A DNA stretch of 21,381 nucleotides from positions 1-21,381 of IMG/VR virus record IMGVR_UViG_3300025168_000807; one strand, given 5' to 3'. The DNA comes from a virus. The position numbers and the translations under genes are program-made. Below, one piece after another: positions 19,567-21,381 of this stretch. How positions within the stretch are numbered: position 1 is the first letter of the stretch; each line of letters begins with the position of its first letter. Under the pieces are notes generated by a model, which saw only the letters and a program-made list of their open reading frames with translations, searched no databases and was not told where the DNA came from.

Positions 19567-21381
19567 TTAATCTGGCGGGTTGGCCTGTCGCCCTCGTTCA
19601 AACTCTAAAAGCACATCTAACTCAGCAGACGCATCACCTCGGTCCATTAACTCAAATAAACTTGTCTCTGTATCGGCATCCATATTTATCAACCCTCGGT
19701 TAATGTCAAAGGCATCTGTAGTCCCTCGATCAATAACTTCGTCTATGGATTGATCTGTTATCTCATGTGCCGGGTACATCATGTTAAATTGAAGTACACT
19801 TGCACGAGCGTCAGTTTCTTTCATTCGTGCAGCTTCTACTTTTAGTTCTGCTTTTTCTGACTCTGCTACATTCAACTCCAGCAATGACTCGTTTTGTTTT
19901 TTCAAAGCCACTACTAACTGTATTCCGGCTTCCTTCATATCTGCAAGTCTTTCAGTTCGTTCTTCTCCTATAGCTAGCTGCATGGAGTTGTACTGATACT
20001 CACGGTCCCGCACACTTGCTTGCTCTGCACTGGAGAAACCTATCCCCTGTGCCATTACCCTATTCCATGTCCAGAATGCTGGCCCATAGCCATCTCGTGC
20101 TATGAACTCCTGTTTGGGTATCCACCCCTTTGTGTTCAGTTCATACGCTCTCAGCGGAGCACGTATATTACCCGGTACTAATTTTTGCATCCCGCTAAGC
20201 GTTTCCCCATCGTTTACCGCCGCTGCTCCTTCCATAACACTTACCCCAAGAGCAGCGAATGGCCCACCTGCAGTAAAGAGGGCACCTTCCACTAAAGCTT
20301 GGGGGGTGTCTGCATTTAGGTCATCCCTAAATAATAGTTTAGCTAGAGAAACCCTTGGCGAAATGTTTAAGTCAGTAAGGGCAGAGATTGGCCCTACCTC
20401 AATTGACCTTGCTAAAAGGTCAGCTTGGGGTTCAGTTAAATTAAGAGAGGCTGCTAAATTACTTTCATAACCAAAGTACTCAGGAATAAAATAGTGCCGG
20501 AACCAAAACTCTAAATCTACCATGCTAAAAGGGTTGGAATAATCCGACTCTACACCTCTGTACCACATATCTTTTTCTTCTTCGTCTGCCTCTTCAAAAT
20601 CAGGACGCGCTTCATCTCTTAACCAAGTTACGAATGACATAATACCCGGAAAACTTATTAACCCAAGCCCCATCCCTGTTACTCCAGCGTACAAAAAAGT
20701 CCTACCTAAAATACCAAAAAGTAGTTTAGCCGCATCAACTCTGGTACGGCCATTAGGCATCCCCATTACCACACCAATTGATAATCTGGTAAGTAGGTTT
20801 ATCATTGCAAAAGGATAGGTAAGAAATTGCGTAGGAATCCTCCACGTTTTCATATAAGGGGGTTTACCATACGAGCTATAATCAAACAAAGCTTCCATCA
20901 TTAGATCGTAGGCTTGTCGTTTCGCTGCTTCCGCCGCTGCTTCCGGTGCCATCCCGTCCTTCTTAAATTTTGCAAAAGATAATTCAAACGCAGACATAAA
21001 CATTATTTCACGAGTTATACGCTCTGAGTGGTGGAACAATGCCGAAGATAAGTCTAAAAACCCGGACAGAGTTTTCTTAAGATACCGCCCTGCTTTTTCT
21101 TTCCCCGTACGGTCATTACGTACTGCTTCCGCAATAGAATTTTTGCCACGCTGGGTGAGGTCTGCGGCATAAGTTTGATTGAACGCATCCAAGTTATCCG
21201 CATAGTCATACGCTTGTTCCATAAATTCTTTGTCTGAATGTTCAGCAAAGTATTTGCTTTTACGCATACTAGGCTCACCCGTTTCCAAACCAAATTTGTT
21301 GGTAAACAAAGTAGCAGTGTAACGAGCCGCCATTAGACGGGATTTGGTAGACCCAAACTTCATTGATAATAGAGATAATCC
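19567..21381 (-). CDS. C-terminal part of a large polyvalent phage protein (5' end off the right edge)
   Basis: The minus-strand frame is open from its stop at 19569-19567 through the window edge; 604 residues are visible. An ATG at 21363 is not the true start: six sense codons precede it with no stop, and there is no ribosome site. The visible part is helical, with a hydrophobic region (LTYPFAMINLLTRLSIGVVMG and a second one with FLYAGVTGMGLGLISFPGIM). It also has a helix-rich tail and an acidic end (FELMDRGDAS, ELDVLLEFERGRQANPPD). QFLTYPFAMINLLTRL, followed by membrane-like stretches and an acid-rich tail, is like the C-terminus of giant PLxRFG/LPD-type virion-associated proteins. I infer such a protein, possibly ejected with DNA; the exact family is not proven. 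Confidence 0.7.
   Translation of the reverse strand, partial: GLSLLSMKFGSTKSRLMAARYTATLFTNKFGLETGEPSMRKSKYFAEHSDKEFMEQAYDYADNLDAFNQTYAADLTQRGKNSIAEAVRNDRTGKEKAGRYLKKTLSGFLDLSSALFHHSERITREIMFMSAFELSFAKFKKDGMAPEAAAEAAKRQAYDLMMEALFDYSSYGKPPYMKTWRIPTQFLTYPFAMINLLTRLSIGVVMGMPNGRTRVDAAKLLFGILGRTFLYAGVTGMGLGLISFPGIMSFVTWLRDEARPDFEEADEEEKDMWYRGVESDYSNPFSMVDLEFWFRHYFIPEYFGYESNLAASLNLTEPQADLLARSIEVGPISALTDLNISPRVSLAKLLFRDDLNADTPQALVEGALFTAGGPFAALGVSVMEGAAAVNDGETLSGMQKLVPGNIRAPLRAYELNTKGWIPKQEFIARDGYGPAFWTWNRVMAQGIGFSSAEQASVRDREYQYNSMQLAIGEERTERLADMKEAGIQLVVALKKQNESLLELNVAESEKAELKVEAARMKETDARASVLQFNMMYPAHEITDQSIDEVIDRGTTDAFDINRGLINMDADTETSLFELMDRGDASAELDVLLEFERGRQANPPD

Overview
The window looks like part of a double-stranded DNA tailed-phage genome, either a virus or a provirus. 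It contains a complete replication module: family A DNA polymerase, SNF2-type helicase, primase-helicase and a probable ssDNA-binding protein. It also holds several small nucleases, a SleB-type lysis hydrolase, many tiny overlapping unknown genes, and the C-terminal part of a very large late protein. There are no rRNAs, recognisable tRNAs, ribosomal or metabolic genes. Strong AGGAG-type ribosome sites and sigma70-like promoter boxes suggest a proteobacterial host, possibly aquatic; the host cannot be fixed from sequence alone. No integrase or structural head gene is visible, so lifestyle is open.

Layout. (1) 1-571, minus strand: the start of an unknown gene leaving the left edge. (2) 572-1345: a gene-free divergent control region with inverted and direct repeats, including three copies of a 17-bp palindrome (GTATAACAATGTTATAC type), a roughly 111-bp tandem unit and a sigma70-like promoter. 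(3) 1346-7396, plus strand: an early-type operon. It opens with small genes and continues with a MoxR-like AAA+ ATPase, a metallopeptidase-like/vWA protein and a DUF3150-like protein. Then come an unknown 227-aa protein and five tiny genes overlapping by a repeated GAGAACGAAGATG start cassette. Four more copies of the palindrome lie between genes here; in three of them the palindrome contains the stop codon of the gene before it. A strong intrinsic terminator follows at 7436-7460. (4) 7500-19566, plus strand: a VRR-NUC nuclease, an unknown protein, DNA polymerase A, small proteins (one possible leucine zipper, one zinc ribbon), the endolysin, a Cas4/RecB-like Fe-S nuclease, an HNH-like protein, two unknowns, the SNF2 helicase, a coiled-coil protein, an SSB-like protein with a second internal start, a Cro-type HTH protein, the primase-helicase and a 65-aa protein. 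(5) 19567-21381, minus strand: the C-terminal 604 residues of a probable giant polyvalent virion protein running off the right edge, whose stop codon directly abuts the stop of the plus-strand operon.

How it may work together (inference). A phage regulator, perhaps the Cro-like HTH protein or the ribbon-helix-helix protein, could bind the 17-bp palindromes, which resemble lambda operators in size and in having a central-base dyad. That would control the divergent promoters and set check-points along the early operon. The polymerase, helicase, primase and SSB genes would form the replisome, and the nucleases would process DNA or degrade host DNA. The MoxR/vWA/DUF3150 trio is probably one ATP-driven remodelling complex whose target is unknown.
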